64,000 bases of DNA from the NCBI RefSeq assembly GCF_963378075.1, contig NZ_OY726394.1:868001-932000 (forward strand), read 5' to 3'. The position numbers and the translations under genes were made by a program. The notes beneath the pieces are model-generated. The model made no database searches. It saw only the letters and a program-made list of their open reading frames with translations, and was not told the DNA's origin. Each line of letters begins with the position of its first letter. The stretch's first letter is position 1. Origin of the DNA: Mycolicibacter sp. MU0083. GTDB taxonomy: Bacteria; Actinomycetota; Actinomycetes; Mycobacteriales; Mycobacteriaceae. Shown piece after piece: positions 37,175 to 46,075 of the stretch.

Positions 37175-39155
37175 GAGCCATGCTTCGCGGTATTCGGCCT
37201 ACACCGGTGGGCCGGATCCGCTCGCGCCGCCGGTCGACCTGGCCGAGGCGCTCGAGGAGATCGGCCGCGACGTCATGGAGGGCACCTCGCCCCGACGCGC
37301 CCTGCAGGAGATGCTGCGCCGCGGCACGAAGAACATGACCGGGGCGGACAAACTGGCCGCGGCGGCGCAACGCAGACGCCGGGAACTGTTGCGCGACAAC
37401 AATCTCGACGGGACGCTGGCCGAGATCAAGAAACTGCTCGACGACGCGGTACTGGCCGAACGCAAAGAGCTGGCCCGGGCCCTGGACGACGACGCCCGCT
37501 TCGCCGAGATGCAGATCGAGGCGTTGTCGCCGTCACCGGCCAAGGCCGTGCAGGAACTCTCCGACTACAACTGGCGCAGCGCCGAGGCCCGGGCGTCCTA
37601 CGAGCAGATCGAGGACCTGCTCGGCCGGGAGATGCTCGATCAGCGCTTCGCCGGCATGAAGCAGGCCCTCGAAGGTGCCACCGACGAGGACCGGCAACGG
37701 GTCTCCGACATGCTCGACGATCTCAACGACCTGTTGGACAAGCACGCGCGCGGCGAGGACAGCGCCGAGGACTTCCAGCAGTTCATGGATAAGCACGGCG
37801 AGTTCTTTCCGGACAACCCGAGCAACGTCGAGGAGCTGCTGGACTCGCTGGCGCAGCGCGCCGCGGCGGCCCAGCGGTTCCGCAACAGCTTGAGCGAGGA
37901 ACAGCGTGCCGAGTTGGATGCGTTGTCGCAGCAGGCATTCGGCTCGCCGGCACTGCAGCAGGCGTTGAACCGCCTGGACGCGCACCTGCAGGCCGCACGC
38001 CCGGGGGAGGACTGGACCGGCTCGTCGAAGTTCTCCGGCAACAACCCGTTGGGCATGGGCGAGGGCGCGCAGGCGCTGGCCGATATCGCCGAGCTCGAGC
38101 AGTTGGCCGAGCAGCTCTCGCAGGCCTATCCCGGCGCCAGCATGGACGACGTCGACCTCGATGCGCTGGCCCGCCAACTCGGCGACCAGGCCGCGGTGGA
38201 TGCGCGGGCGCTCGCCGAACTGGAACGTGCGCTGCTCAACCAGGGATTCCTCGACCGCAGTTCCGATGGGCAGTGGCGGCTGTCGCCCAAGGCGATGCGC
38301 CGGCTCGGGGAGACCGCGCTCCGCGATGTGGCACGCCAACTTTCGGGCCGACGCGGTGAACGCGACCACCGTCGCGCAGGGGCGGCCGGCGAGCTGACCG
38401 GAGCCACCCGGCCGTGGCAGTTCGGCGACACCGAACCCTGGAACGTCACCCGGACCCTGACCAACGCGGTGCTGCGGGAGGTGGGCGAGCGGGACGGTTT
38501 CCGCAGCGGCCGCCGGCTGTCGATCAGCGTCGATGACGTCGAGGTCTCCGAGACCGAGACCCGCACCCAGTCGGCCGTGGCACTGCTGGTCGACACCTCG
38601 TTCTCGATGGTGATGGACAACCGCTGGCTGCCGATGAAGCGGACCGCGCTGGCCCTCAACCACCTGGTGAGCACCCGATTCCGTTCGGATGCGTTGCAGA
38701 TCATCGCATTCGGGCGGTATGCGCGCACGGTGACCGCCGCCGAGCTGACCGGCCTGGAGGGCGTCTACGAACAGGGCACCAACCTGCACCATGCACTGGC
38801 GCTGGCCGCCCGGCACCTGCGCAGGCACCCCAACGCCCAGCCGGTGGTGCTGATCGTCACCGACGGCGAGCCGACCGCGCACCTGGAGGACTACCGCGGC
38901 GATGGATCGACGGGCCCGTCGGTGTTCTTCGACTACCCGCCGCACCCGCGGACCATCGCGCTGACCGTCCGGGGCTTCGACGAGGTCGCCCGGCTCGGTG
39001 CGCAGATCACCATCTTTCGGCTCGGCGACGACCCGGGCCTGGCGCGGTTCATCGACCAGGTGGCCCGGCGCGTCTCCGGCCGGGTGGTGGTACCCGACCT
39101 CGACGGTCTGGGTGCCGCGGTGGTCGGGGACTATCTGGGGTCGCGGCGGCGCTGA
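37167..39155 (+). CDS. VWA-domain protein, partner of the MoxR ATPase
   Basis: A 662-residue soluble protein equivalent to Rv0959. The first 430 residues are helical and charged. The C-terminal VWA domain has an intact MIDAS site DTSFSM, followed by GTNLHHAL and VTDGEPTAHLED, so it should bind Mg2+. ATG 37167 overlaps the end of the moxR gene, giving coupled translation; the longer frame to 36849 is a shadow. MoxR-VWA pairs resemble the ATPase/adaptor systems that insert cofactors or remodel enzymes; the client is unknown. Confidence 0.88.
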   Translation: MAKSHASRYSAYTGGPDPLAPPVDLAEALEEIGRDVMEGTSPRRALQEMLRRGTKNMTGADKLAAAAQRRRRELLRDNNLDGTLAEIKKLLDDAVLAERKELARALDDDARFAEMQIEALSPSPAKAVQELSDYNWRSAEARASYEQIEDLLGREMLDQRFAGMKQALEGATDEDRQRVSDMLDDLNDLLDKHARGEDSAEDFQQFMDKHGEFFPDNPSNVEELLDSLAQRAAAAQRFRNSLSEEQRAELDALSQQAFGSPALQQALNRLDAHLQAARPGEDWTGSSKFSGNNPLGMGEGAQALADIAELEQLAEQLSQAYPGASMDDVDLDALARQLGDQAAVDARALAELERALLNQGFLDRSSDGQWRLSPKAMRRLGETALRDVARQLSGRRGERDHRRAGAAGELTGATRPWQFGDTEPWNVTRTLTNAVLREVGERDGFRSGRRLSISVDDVEVSETETRTQSAVALLVDTSFSMVMDNRWLPMKRTALALNHLVSTRFRSDALQIIAFGRYARTVTAAELTGLEGVYEQGTNLHHALALAARHLRRHPNAQPVVLIVTDGEPTAHLEDYRGDGSTGPSVFFDYPPHPRTIALTVRGFDEVARLGAQITIFRLGDDPGLARFIDQVARRVSGRVVVPDLDGLGAAVVGDYLGSRRR

Positions 39156-39177
39156 GTGCGCGCCGCGGGCCCGGCGC

Positions 39178-40545
39178 TCAGCGGGCCAGCAGCCGGCGTT
39201 TCTGTTCGGCGAACTCCTCGCCGGTCAGGTAGCCGGCGTCGTGCAGCTCGCCGAGTTCGCGGATGCCGGCGGCGAGTTCGCCCACCGAGACCAGCGGGGA
39301 CAGTCCGGGGGCCGTCGGCTCGGAGGAATCCGCCGTCTTCTTCGCCGATCCGGCGGCGCCGGCTGCGACGGCGGTCTGCTTGCCGGAGTCCGCACGACGC
39401 TGATTCATCGCCCCGGCCAGGGCGCTGCCGCCCATGCCCGCCAGGGCCATCTGCCCGAACGCGGTCCCCATCCCGCCCGGGGTCGCCGAGGGCAGGGCAC
39501 TGCTCAGCGGCGTCGAGTAGCTGACGTGGCGGATCTCCGGGGCGGCTTCGGCCCAACCGATCGGAGTCGACAGCGCCCCGATCGGGAAGCCCTCGCCGAT
39601 GGCCGCGACCACCGGCACGTGCGGGACACGCAGGGTGTCGATCGACGGCAGCTCTCCGTGCACGCCCAATTGGTCCAGCGTTTCGAGAATGCTGCGCTGG
39701 CCGGCGCGCAGGATGTCCTGGGTGTCGAAGATCTCCCGGGAGTCCTGCTCGGCGAAGTACATCGCCGCACCGGCCAGCCAGACCCCGAGCACCGACAACG
39801 GGAGGGCGACCCCGACACCGAGTTCGTCGGCGATCACTCCCAGCCAGTCGAACGGGCCGGACGGGAGGTCGGTGGGCAACGGCACGTCGGGGGCCAGGCC
39901 CGGCGTGGCCTCGGCCGCACCGGGACCGTTCAACGCCGAGGCCAGCCGCGACGACACCGTCTGGGCGAGGTTGCCGGTGGGGTCACCGGGGCCGCCGGTC
40001 TGGCCGAGCGGACCGGCGGGGTTGGCGGTCTGCGGCGGCGGCTGGAACGGCTCGAGTTCCCGGGCGGACCCGGCCAGCGCGGCGTAACCGTACATCGCGG
40101 TGGCGTCCTGGGCCCACATCTCGCCGTACTGGGCTTCGGTGGCCGCGATCGCCGCCGCGTTCTGACCCAGCACGTTGGTGGCCAGCAACGTCAGCAACTG
40201 TGCCCGGTTGGCCGCCACCACCGACGGGGGCACCGTCAACGCGAACGCCGCCTCGTAGGCGGCCACCGCGGCCTGGGCCTGTAGCCCCGTCTTCTCGGCC
40301 TGGCCCGCGGTGAGGTTCAGCCACGCCACGTACGGGGCGGCCGCAGCCGTCATCGCGGCCGCCGACGGACCCGACCACGCCGTGCCGGTCAACTCCGCGA
40401 CCACCGACTCGTAACCGGCGGCCGCCGCGTGCAGTTCGGCGGCCAGTGCGCTCCAGGCAGAGGCAGCGGCCAGCATCGGACCCGCACCGGGACCGGTGTA
40501 CATCAGTCCGGAGTTGACTTCCGGCGGTAACGCAGCGAAGTTCAT
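39178..40545 (-). CDS. PPE-family protein with C-terminal SHOCT-like segment
   Basis: A 455-residue PPE protein, expected to be exported by a type VII (ESX) system with a PE or EsxE-like partner. The PPE domain spans about residues 1-165, with [12 protein letters not shown] at the start and WSG at 57-59. The later GALSTPIGW is a degenerate form of the SVP motif (GxxSVPxxW). The last 35 residues, including [20 protein letters not shown], look like a SHOCT domain, which is not typical of PPE proteins. No PE gene is adjacent. No Shine-Dalgarno is seen; a 14-base inverted repeat ends two bases before the ATG. Confidence 0.88.
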   Translation of the reverse strand: MNFAALPPEVNSGLMYTGPGAGPMLAAASAWSALAAELHAAAAGYESVVAELTGTAWSGPSAAAMTAAAAPYVAWLNLTAGQAEKTGLQAQAAVAAYEAAFALTVPPSVVAANRAQLLTLLATNVLGQNAAAIAATEAQYGEMWAQDATAMYGYAALAGSARELEPFQPPPQTANPAGPLGQTGGPGDPTGNLAQTVSSRLASALNGPGAAEATPGLAPDVPLPTDLPSGPFDWLGVIADELGVGVALPLSVLGVWLAGAAMYFAEQDSREIFDTQDILRAGQRSILETLDQLGVHGELPSIDTLRVPHVPVVAAIGEGFPIGALSTPIGWAEAAPEIRHVSYSTPLSSALPSATPGGMGTAFGQMALAGMGGSALAGAMNQRRADSGKQTAVAAGAAGSAKKTADSSEPTAPGLSPLVSVGELAAGIRELGELHDAGYLTGEEFAEQKRRLLAR

Positions 40546-40547
40546 GG

Positions 40548-40561
40548 CCGGCAGATGCCGG
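40548..40561 (-). promoter_or_regulatory. Inverted repeat at the PPE translation start
   Basis: CCGGCA-GA-TGCCGG lies two bases upstream of the PPE ATG, where a ribosome-binding site would normally be. It could fold in the mRNA and limit translation, or be a protein site near a leaderless start. Confidence 0.3.
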
Positions 40562-40758
40562 TGTGGCGGTCCATTGTGGTGGTATCCCTCCGGTCATGGG
40601 TCGTCTTTGGTGCGATTCGATCTAACCTCGCCCAGCGCTTCGGTGGTGCGCTGACACTCCGGGGGTGCGGCAAACACGCCGACGGCGGCGGCAAAGGCTC
40701 CGATGCGCTGGGCTTACCTTCATTTTCCGGGCCGCGACGGGCCGCTCGCCATGGTGTT

Positions 40759-40772
40759 TGACTCCCATTCGG
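40759..40772 (+). promoter_or_regulatory. 14-base motif shared with the Mrp operon, copy A
   Basis: TGACTCCCATTCGG occurs here, 54 bases before the kinase start codon, and again as its exact reverse complement at 42549-42562 before the Mrp operon. With the bases after it, it forms a loose dyad TCCC-N5-GGGA, the kind of inverted heptamer site that NarL/FixJ regulators bind. Likely a binding site of the response regulator encoded downstream. It may also serve the divergent PPE gene. Confidence 0.5.
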
Positions 40773-40776
40773 GGAC

Positions 40777-40790
40777 TACGGCAGCCCGTA
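40777..40790 (+). promoter_or_regulatory. Inverted repeat TACGG-N4-CCGTA
   Basis: TACGG-CAGC-CCGTA lies four bases downstream of the shared 14-base motif and 36 bases before the kinase ATG. It may be a second half of the same regulatory region. No clear -10 element was found. Confidence 0.3.
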
Positions 40791-40825
40791 TGGACAAATA
40801 TCGGCCGCGCAGTCAGGGTGTGGGT

Positions 40826-41842
40826 ATGAGCCGTTGCACGGGGCTCGTCGACCGCTTGCGGCGACGGGTCGGCGCGCCCACACGTGGACTGTTCCGGCGG
40901 GTCGTGCTGATCAACGGTCTGGTCTTCACCGTCGGCACCCTGGCGCTGGCGATGTCGCCGGCGACCGTGTCCGGTCCGGTCCGACTGACCGAGATCCCGG
41001 TGCTGGTGATCGGGATGGCGGTGGTGGTGGGCGCCAACGCGTTGCTGTTGAGGTCCAGTCTGGCCCCGCTGGATCGCCTCGCCGCGTCCATGCGCCGGGT
41101 CGACCTGCTGCGGCGCTCCGATCGGGTGGACGATCCCGGCGAGGGCGAACTGCATCACCTCATCGCATCGTTCAACGCGATGCTGGACCGGCTGGAGAGC
41201 GAACGGGCCTCGTCGAGCGCCCTGGCGCTGACCGCCCAGGAGAACGAGCGGCAGCGCATCGCCCGGGAACTGCACGACGAGATCGGCCAGACCCTCACCG
41301 TCGCGCTGCTCACCCTCAAACGTGCGGTGGACGCCGCCCCCGCCGAGATCCGCCCCGAGTTGGGGGAGGCGCAGGAGATCGTGCGGGCCAGCCTCGACGA
41401 GGTACGCAGTATCGCGCGCCGGCTGCGGCCCGACGCGTTGGAAGACCTCGGCCTGCAGAGCGCCCTGCAGGCGCTGTGCAACCAATTCACCCAGGTGTCC
41501 GACATCGACGTCGTCAAAGACATCGCTCCCCAGGCCGAGCGGTTGACCCCCGACGTCGAACTGGTGTGTTACCGCATCGTCCAGGAGAGCCTGACCAATA
41601 TCGCCCGGCACTCCGGCGCCCAGAAGGTCTGGTTGGATCTGCACATCAACGCCGCCGGTGAACTGACGTTGCGGATCGCCGACAACGGCCGGGGCGGCAT
41701 GAGTGTGGAGGGCGCCGGAATGACCGGGATGCGCGAACGCGCCCTGCTGGTGCACGGCACGCTCACCGTCACCTCCGAGCCGAACGAGGGCACCGAAGTC
41801 CGGTTGGTGGTGCCGGCTCGACCCGGTCCGGGCCGCCGATGA
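40826..41842 (+). CDS. NarL-type sensor histidine kinase
   Basis: A 338-residue membrane kinase. Two hydrophobic segments (about residues 26-46 and 56-76) leave only a short external loop of about ten residues, so it probably senses the membrane or ions rather than a large ligand. A HAMP-like linker leads to a HisKA_3 domain with the phosphorylated His150 in ARELHDEIGQ. The HATPase domain has DNGRGG and GMTGMRERA. ATG 40826 is chosen; the extension to 40703 covers the regulatory motifs. The stop overlaps the regulator gene as ATGA. Confidence 0.85.
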   Translation: MSRCTGLVDRLRRRVGAPTRGLFRRVVLINGLVFTVGTLALAMSPATVSGPVRLTEIPVLVIGMAVVVGANALLLRSSLAPLDRLAASMRRVDLLRRSDRVDDPGEGELHHLIASFNAMLDRLESERASSSALALTAQENERQRIARELHDEIGQTLTVALLTLKRAVDAAPAEIRPELGEAQEIVRASLDEVRSIARRLRPDALEDLGLQSALQALCNQFTQVSDIDVVKDIAPQAERLTPDVELVCYRIVQESLTNIARHSGAQKVWLDLHINAAGELTLRIADNGRGGMSVEGAGMTGMRERALLVHGTLTVTSEPNEGTEVRLVVPARPGPGRR

Positions 41843-42498
41843 AGCCGACGCAGCCGTCGCGGATTCTGCTCGCCGACGACCACGCGCTGGTGCGCAGTGG
41901 CCTGCGGATGATCCTGGATGCCGAGCCCGACCTGACGGTGGTCGCCGAAGCGGCCGACGGCGCCGAAGCGGTGGCGCTGGTGCAGCAGACCGAGGTCGAC
42001 CTCGCGATCCTCGACATCGCGATGCCGCGGATGACCGGACTGCAGGCCGCCCGGGAGATCAACCGAAACCACCCGCACGTGCGGATGCTGATGCTGTCGA
42101 TGCACGACAACGAGCAGTACTTCTTCGAGGCCCTCAAGGCCGGCGCTTCGGGCTACGTGTTGAAGTCGGTGGCCGACCAGGACCTGCTGGAGGCCTGCCG
42201 GGCCACGATCCGCGGCGAGCCGTTTCTGTACGCCGGTGCGGTGACCGCATTGATCCGCGAGTATCTGCATCGGGCGCGGCAGGGCACTACGCTGCCGGAG
42301 ACGATCCTGACCCCGCGGGAAGAGGAAGTGCTGAAGCTGATCGCCGAGGGCTTCTCCGCGCGAGAAATCGCCAAGACCCTCGGGATCAGCGCCAAGACCG
42401 TCGACCGGCACCGCACCAATACCCTGCAGAAACTGGGCTTACGTGATCGACTGGCCCTGACCCGCTATGCGATACGGACCGGGCTGATCGAGCCGTAA
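41839..42498 (+). CDS. NarL/FixJ-family response regulator
   Basis: A 219-residue regulator paired with the upstream kinase. The receiver domain has the acidic pocket Asp13/Asp14, phosphoacceptor Asp59 in LAILDIAMP, and Lys109 in YVLKS. The C-terminal LuxR helix-turn-helix is complete (LTPREEEVLKLIAEG, then SAREIAKTLGISAKTVDRH). The protein should activate or repress from dyad sites when phosphorylated. The 14-base motif before its own operon and before the downstream Mrp operon makes both likely targets. Confidence 0.9.
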   Translation: MKPTQPSRILLADDHALVRSGLRMILDAEPDLTVVAEAADGAEAVALVQQTEVDLAILDIAMPRMTGLQAAREINRNHPHVRMLMLSMHDNEQYFFEALKAGASGYVLKSVADQDLLEACRATIRGEPFLYAGAVTALIREYLHRARQGTTLPETILTPREEEVLKLIAEGFSAREIAKTLGISAKTVDRHRTNTLQKLGLRDRLALTRYAIRTGLIEP

Positions 42499-42548
42499 GT
42501 CGCCACCGGGGGATGTGCCGGGCGTCGATATGGGTGTTCAACCCCCCG

Positions 42549-42562
42549 CCGAATGGGAGTCA
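42549..42562 (+). promoter_or_regulatory. 14-base motif shared with the kinase promoter, copy B
   Basis: CCGAATGGGAGTCA, the exact reverse complement of 40759-40772. It lies 51 bases after the response-regulator stop and 164 bases before the first Mrp gene. A chance 14-base match within 1.8 kb is very unlikely. Confidence 0.5.
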
Positions 42563-42600
42563 TATTCCATGGCGCGGGGCCCCGGCACCGCACAGACTGG

Positions 42601-42610
42601 TTACATGTAA
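42601..42610. promoter_or_regulatory. Perfect palindrome TTACATGTAA
   Basis: A 10-base self-complementary AT-rich site in otherwise GC-rich DNA, between the shared motif and the leader hairpin of the Mrp operon. Candidate operator or part of a promoter. Confidence 0.35.
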
Positions 42611-42624
42611 TCGTGGAGACGTCA

Positions 42625-42650
42625 GGCGGACGCGCTTCGGCGCGTCCGCC
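42625..42650 (+). terminator. UUCG-capped hairpin before the Mrp operon
   Basis: GGCGGACGCGC-TTCG-GCGCGTCCGCC is a perfect 11-bp stem with the very stable UUCG loop. There is no T-run. It may end the kinase-regulator transcript, or attenuate or stabilise the Mrp leader, 73 bases before the first coding start. Confidence 0.6.
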
Positions 42651-42725
42651 GTGGCGTTCTGCCGCGATAGGACCCAACGACAACCTTGAACGCATCGACT
42701 TAATCGAAACGGCCCGTGGAGCGTG

Positions 42726-45629
42726 ATGCTAGCGATACTGCTTGCCCATTGTCTTGGCACAGCTGCGGCGCCCGGGCTGGTGCGCCGGTTCGGGCGGGCG
42801 GCGTTCTATCTCCTCGGGGCTATCCCGTTGGCGTCGCTGGGCTGGGTGTTGGCCAACTGGCCGACGGGACCGGCCGACGACCACCGCACGACGGTGCCCT
42901 GGGTGCCCGGGTTGTCGATGGATATCGCCCTGCGGTTCGACGTGCTAAGCGCGATCATGTGCGTGCTGGCCCTGGGCATCGGCGCGCTGGTGCTGTTCTA
43001 CTGCGCCGCCTACTTCCAGCCGGTCGGTGACAACGCCCTCGACCCGCGGCTGCCCAGCTTCGCGGCGAAGATGATCGGGTTCGCCGGGTCGATGTTCGGA
43101 CTGATGGTCGCCGACAACATGCTGGTGCTCTACGTGTTCTGGGAAGCGACCACGGTGTTGTCGTTCCTGCTGATCGGCCACTACGCCGAACGCGCGGCCA
43201 ACCGGCGGGCCGCGACCCAGGCCCTGGTCATCACCACCGCGGGTGGACTGGCCATGCTGGTCGGCATCATCATGCTGGGCCAGACCGCCGGCACCTACCT
43301 GCTGTCGGAGTTGGTCGCGCAGCCGCCGTCGGGCACCGTCGTCACCGTCGGGGTGCTGCTGGTGTTGGTCGGTGCGTTGAGCAAGTCGGCGATCGTGCCG
43401 CTGCACTTCTGGCTTCCGGGCGCGATGGCCGCGCCCACCCCGGTCAGCGCCTATCTGCACGCCGCGGCGATGGTCAAGGCGGGCATCTACCTGGTGGCGC
43501 GGCTGACACCGGGGTTCGCCGATTCCCCGGGCTGGCGTCCCACCCTGTTGGTACTGGGCCTGGCCACCGCCCTGCTGGCGGGGTGGCGTGCGGTGCGCGA
43601 GTACGACCTGAAGCTGCTGCTGGCCTACAGCACCGTCAGTCAGCTGGGGCTGATGATCGTGCTGGTCGGGGCCGGCAGCGGGGACCTGATGCTGGCCGGG
43701 CTGACGGCCATGTGCGCGCACGCGGCGGCCAAGGCCGCGCTGTTCATGGTGGTGGGGATCATCGACCACGCCACCGGTACCCGCGACCTGCGGGAGCTGG
43801 CCGGATTGGGCCGGCGTTGTCCGGGCTTGTTCCTGATCGCGGCTGCGGCCGCGGCCAGCATGGCCGGGGTGCCGCCGTTCGTGGGCTTCATCGCCAAGGA
43901 GACCATCTTCGGTACCGAGGCACAGTCCCCGGTGCTGGGCGCCGCCGGGCCGTACGTGTTGGCGGCCGGTGTCATCGCGTCGATGTTCACCGTGGTCTAC
44001 AGCGTGCGGTTCGTCTGGGGTGGGTTCGCCGACAAGGGGCAGTCCGCGCCCAGCCCCGCCGTTGCCGACCTGCACCGGCCGAGTGTGGCGTTCCTGGCGC
44101 CGCCGGGGGTGCTGGCCGTCGCCAGCCTGATCCTCGGGTTGTGCGCGGTGGGCCTGGACACGGTGCTGCACGGCTACACCGACACCATCGACAAGGCGCC
44201 GCAGGGCTCCGGCTACCACCTGGCGCTGTGGCACGGTCTGGGCCTGCCGGTGATGCTGTCGGCACTGGTGCTGGTGGTCGGCACCGGGATCTTCGCGGCT
44301 CGCGGCCCGCTGCAGCTCACCCGGCTGCGGCGGCTGCCGCTGGGTAAGGCCGACCGGATCTACGACGAAGCACTGCGCCTGCTCGACATCGCAGCGGTGC
44401 GGTTGACCGGTGTCACCCAGCGGGGGTCGCTGCCGATCAACCAGGGCATGATCTTCGCGACTCTGGTGGTGCTGCCACTGGGCGCGCTGGCGCTGGGTGC
44501 CCGCGGTCAGGTGGAGCTACTGCTGTGGGACCGCCCGCTGCACCTCACCCTGGCGGTGATGGTCGTGGCCGGCGGGATCGGCGCGACCCTGGCCCGCAAC
44601 CGACTGTCCGCCGTGCTGATGGTCGGCGTCACCGGGTACGGCTGCGCCGCGGCGTTCGCCTTCCACGGCGCGCCCGACCTGGCGCTGACCCAGTTGCTCG
44701 TCGAGACGGTCACCCTGGTGATCTTCGTGTTGGTGCTGCGCACATTGCCGGCGGAATCCGCCGAACCGACCATGCAGCATCGGCTGCCGCGCGCGTTGCT
44801 GTCGGTGGCGGTCGGCGTCGGTGTCGCGGTTCTGACGGCGTTCGCGATGGGGGCGCGTTCGCAGCGCACCGTCCGCGAACTGCTTCCCGAGGCCGCCTAC
44901 GTCCGCGGGCACGGCGCCAACGCCGTGAGCGTGCTGCTGGTCGACATCCGGGCCTGGGACACGCTCGGCGAGATCTCGGTGCTGCTGGTCGCCGCGACCG
45001 GAGTGGCCTCGATGGTGTTCCGTACCCGGCGTTTCGGCCGGGCGCCGAGGGTGGCCGACGCCGGGGCACTGCGCCCGGACACCGGTCCGGACACCCGGAC
45101 CACTCCCTACAGTCCGGCGGTCGGATCCACCACCTGGCTGCGGGGGAGCGCCTTTTACGACCCCAACCAGCGTTCGCTGGTCCTGGAGGTCGCGACCCGC
45201 ATCATTTTCCCGCTGATCATGGTGGTGTCGCTGTACTTCCTGTTCGCCGGGCACAACCACCCCGGCGGCGGGTTCGCCGGCGGGTTGGCCGCCGGACTCG
45301 GCCTGGCGCTGCGTTACCTGGCCGGCGGGCGTTACGAACTCGGCGAGACACTGCCCCTGGACTCCAGCAAGATCCTGGGGGCCGGGCTGGCAATGGTGGG
45401 CGGTACCGCACTGGGCTCGCTGTTCCTGGGTGCACCGGTGCTGTCCTCGGCGGTACTGAACGTCACCCTGCCGGTGTTCGGGGATGTCCACGTGGTCACG
45501 TCGTTGTTCTTCGATATCGGGGTGTACCTGGTGGTGGTCGGCATGGTGCTCGACGTCCTCCGCAGTCTCGGGGCGCGGCTGGATCAGGAACTGGATTCGC
45601 GGCCTCGATCGATGGCGGGGGTGTCATGA
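42726..45629 (+). CDS. mrpA: Mrp Na+/H+ antiporter subunit A fused to B
   Basis: The largest subunit of the Mrp (Mnh/Sha) multisubunit cation/proton antiporter, 967 residues, related to complex I NuoL. Key membrane residues are visible: Glu140 in VFWEATTV, Lys220 in ALSKSAIVPLHFW, and Lys251 after AYLHAAAMV. After the antiporter domain come the MbhD-like and MbhE-like regions (APDLALTQLLVETV; DTLGEISVLL), then an MrpB domain (FPLIMVVSLYFLFAGHNHPGGGF) from about residue 820. ATG 42726 is chosen because GGAG at 42718-42721 is too close to GTG 42723. It overlaps mrpC as ATGA. Confidence 0.93.
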   Translation: MLAILLAHCLGTAAAPGLVRRFGRAAFYLLGAIPLASLGWVLANWPTGPADDHRTTVPWVPGLSMDIALRFDVLSAIMCVLALGIGALVLFYCAAYFQPVGDNALDPRLPSFAAKMIGFAGSMFGLMVADNMLVLYVFWEATTVLSFLLIGHYAERAANRRAATQALVITTAGGLAMLVGIIMLGQTAGTYLLSELVAQPPSGTVVTVGVLLVLVGALSKSAIVPLHFWLPGAMAAPTPVSAYLHAAAMVKAGIYLVARLTPGFADSPGWRPTLLVLGLATALLAGWRAVREYDLKLLLAYSTVSQLGLMIVLVGAGSGDLMLAGLTAMCAHAAAKAALFMVVGIIDHATGTRDLRELAGLGRRCPGLFLIAAAAAASMAGVPPFVGFIAKETIFGTEAQSPVLGAAGPYVLAAGVIASMFTVVYSVRFVWGGFADKGQSAPSPAVADLHRPSVAFLAPPGVLAVASLILGLCAVGLDTVLHGYTDTIDKAPQGSGYHLALWHGLGLPVMLSALVLVVGTGIFAARGPLQLTRLRRLPLGKADRIYDEALRLLDIAAVRLTGVTQRGSLPINQGMIFATLVVLPLGALALGARGQVELLLWDRPLHLTLAVMVVAGGIGATLARNRLSAVLMVGVTGYGCAAAFAFHGAPDLALTQLLVETVTLVIFVLVLRTLPAESAEPTMQHRLPRALLSVAVGVGVAVLTAFAMGARSQRTVRELLPEAAYVRGHGANAVSVLLVDIRAWDTLGEISVLLVAATGVASMVFRTRRFGRAPRVADAGALRPDTGPDTRTTPYSPAVGSTTWLRGSAFYDPNQRSLVLEVATRIIFPLIMVVSLYFLFAGHNHPGGGFAGGLAAGLGLALRYLAGGRYELGETLPLDSSKILGAGLAMVGGTALGSLFLGAPVLSSAVLNVTLPVFGDVHVVTSLFFDIGVYLVVVGMVLDVLRSLGARLDQELDSRPRSMAGVS

Positions 45630-46075
45630 CCACACATCTGCTTCCGCTGGTGATGGCGGCCGGGCTGGTCTCCTGCGGGGTCTACATGCTGCTGGAGCGC
45701 AACCTGACCCGTGCACTGCTGGGCCTGATGATGATCGGCAACGCCATCAACCTGCTGATCATCGACGTCTCCGGCCCGGGCGGCAGCCCGCCGATCTACA
45801 ACAGCACCGAGGGGATGGAGACCGACGCCGATCCGCTGGCACAGGCCATGGTGCTGACGTCCATCGTCATCACCATGGGCGTCGGCGCGTTCGTGCTGGC
45901 GTTGACCTACCGCTCCTACCACCTGACCACCACCGACGACATCGGCGATGACCAGGAAGCGACCCGCGTTTCGCATCTCGCCGACGACGAGGTGATGGCC
46001 GCCGAGCCCTACTACGGGATACCGGTTGCGCCCGACGAACTCGACGCCGTCCCCGAAAGCGAGGAAGCGCGGTGA
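45626..46075 (+). CDS. mrpC: Mrp antiporter subunit C
   Basis: NuoK-like small membrane subunit, 149 residues, with three hydrophobic segments in the first 95 and the conserved GLMMIGNAINLLI and DPLAQAMVLTSIVI motifs. It carries an acidic cytosolic tail of about 45 residues (DDIGDDQEATRV...PESEEA), longer than in most MrpC proteins of about 113 residues. It overlaps mrpA (ATGA) and mrpD (GTGA). Confidence 0.93.
   Translation: MTTHLLPLVMAAGLVSCGVYMLLERNLTRALLGLMMIGNAINLLIIDVSGPGGSPPIYNSTEGMETDADPLAQAMVLTSIVITMGVGAFVLALTYRSYHLTTTDDIGDDQEATRVSHLADDEVMAAEPYYGIPVAPDELDAVPESEEAR

Noticed and set aside
40769..40790. DosR box before the kinase gene
   Set aside because: Only a left half-like TTCGGGGACT is present, with an extra G; the right half is absent and spacing is wrong.
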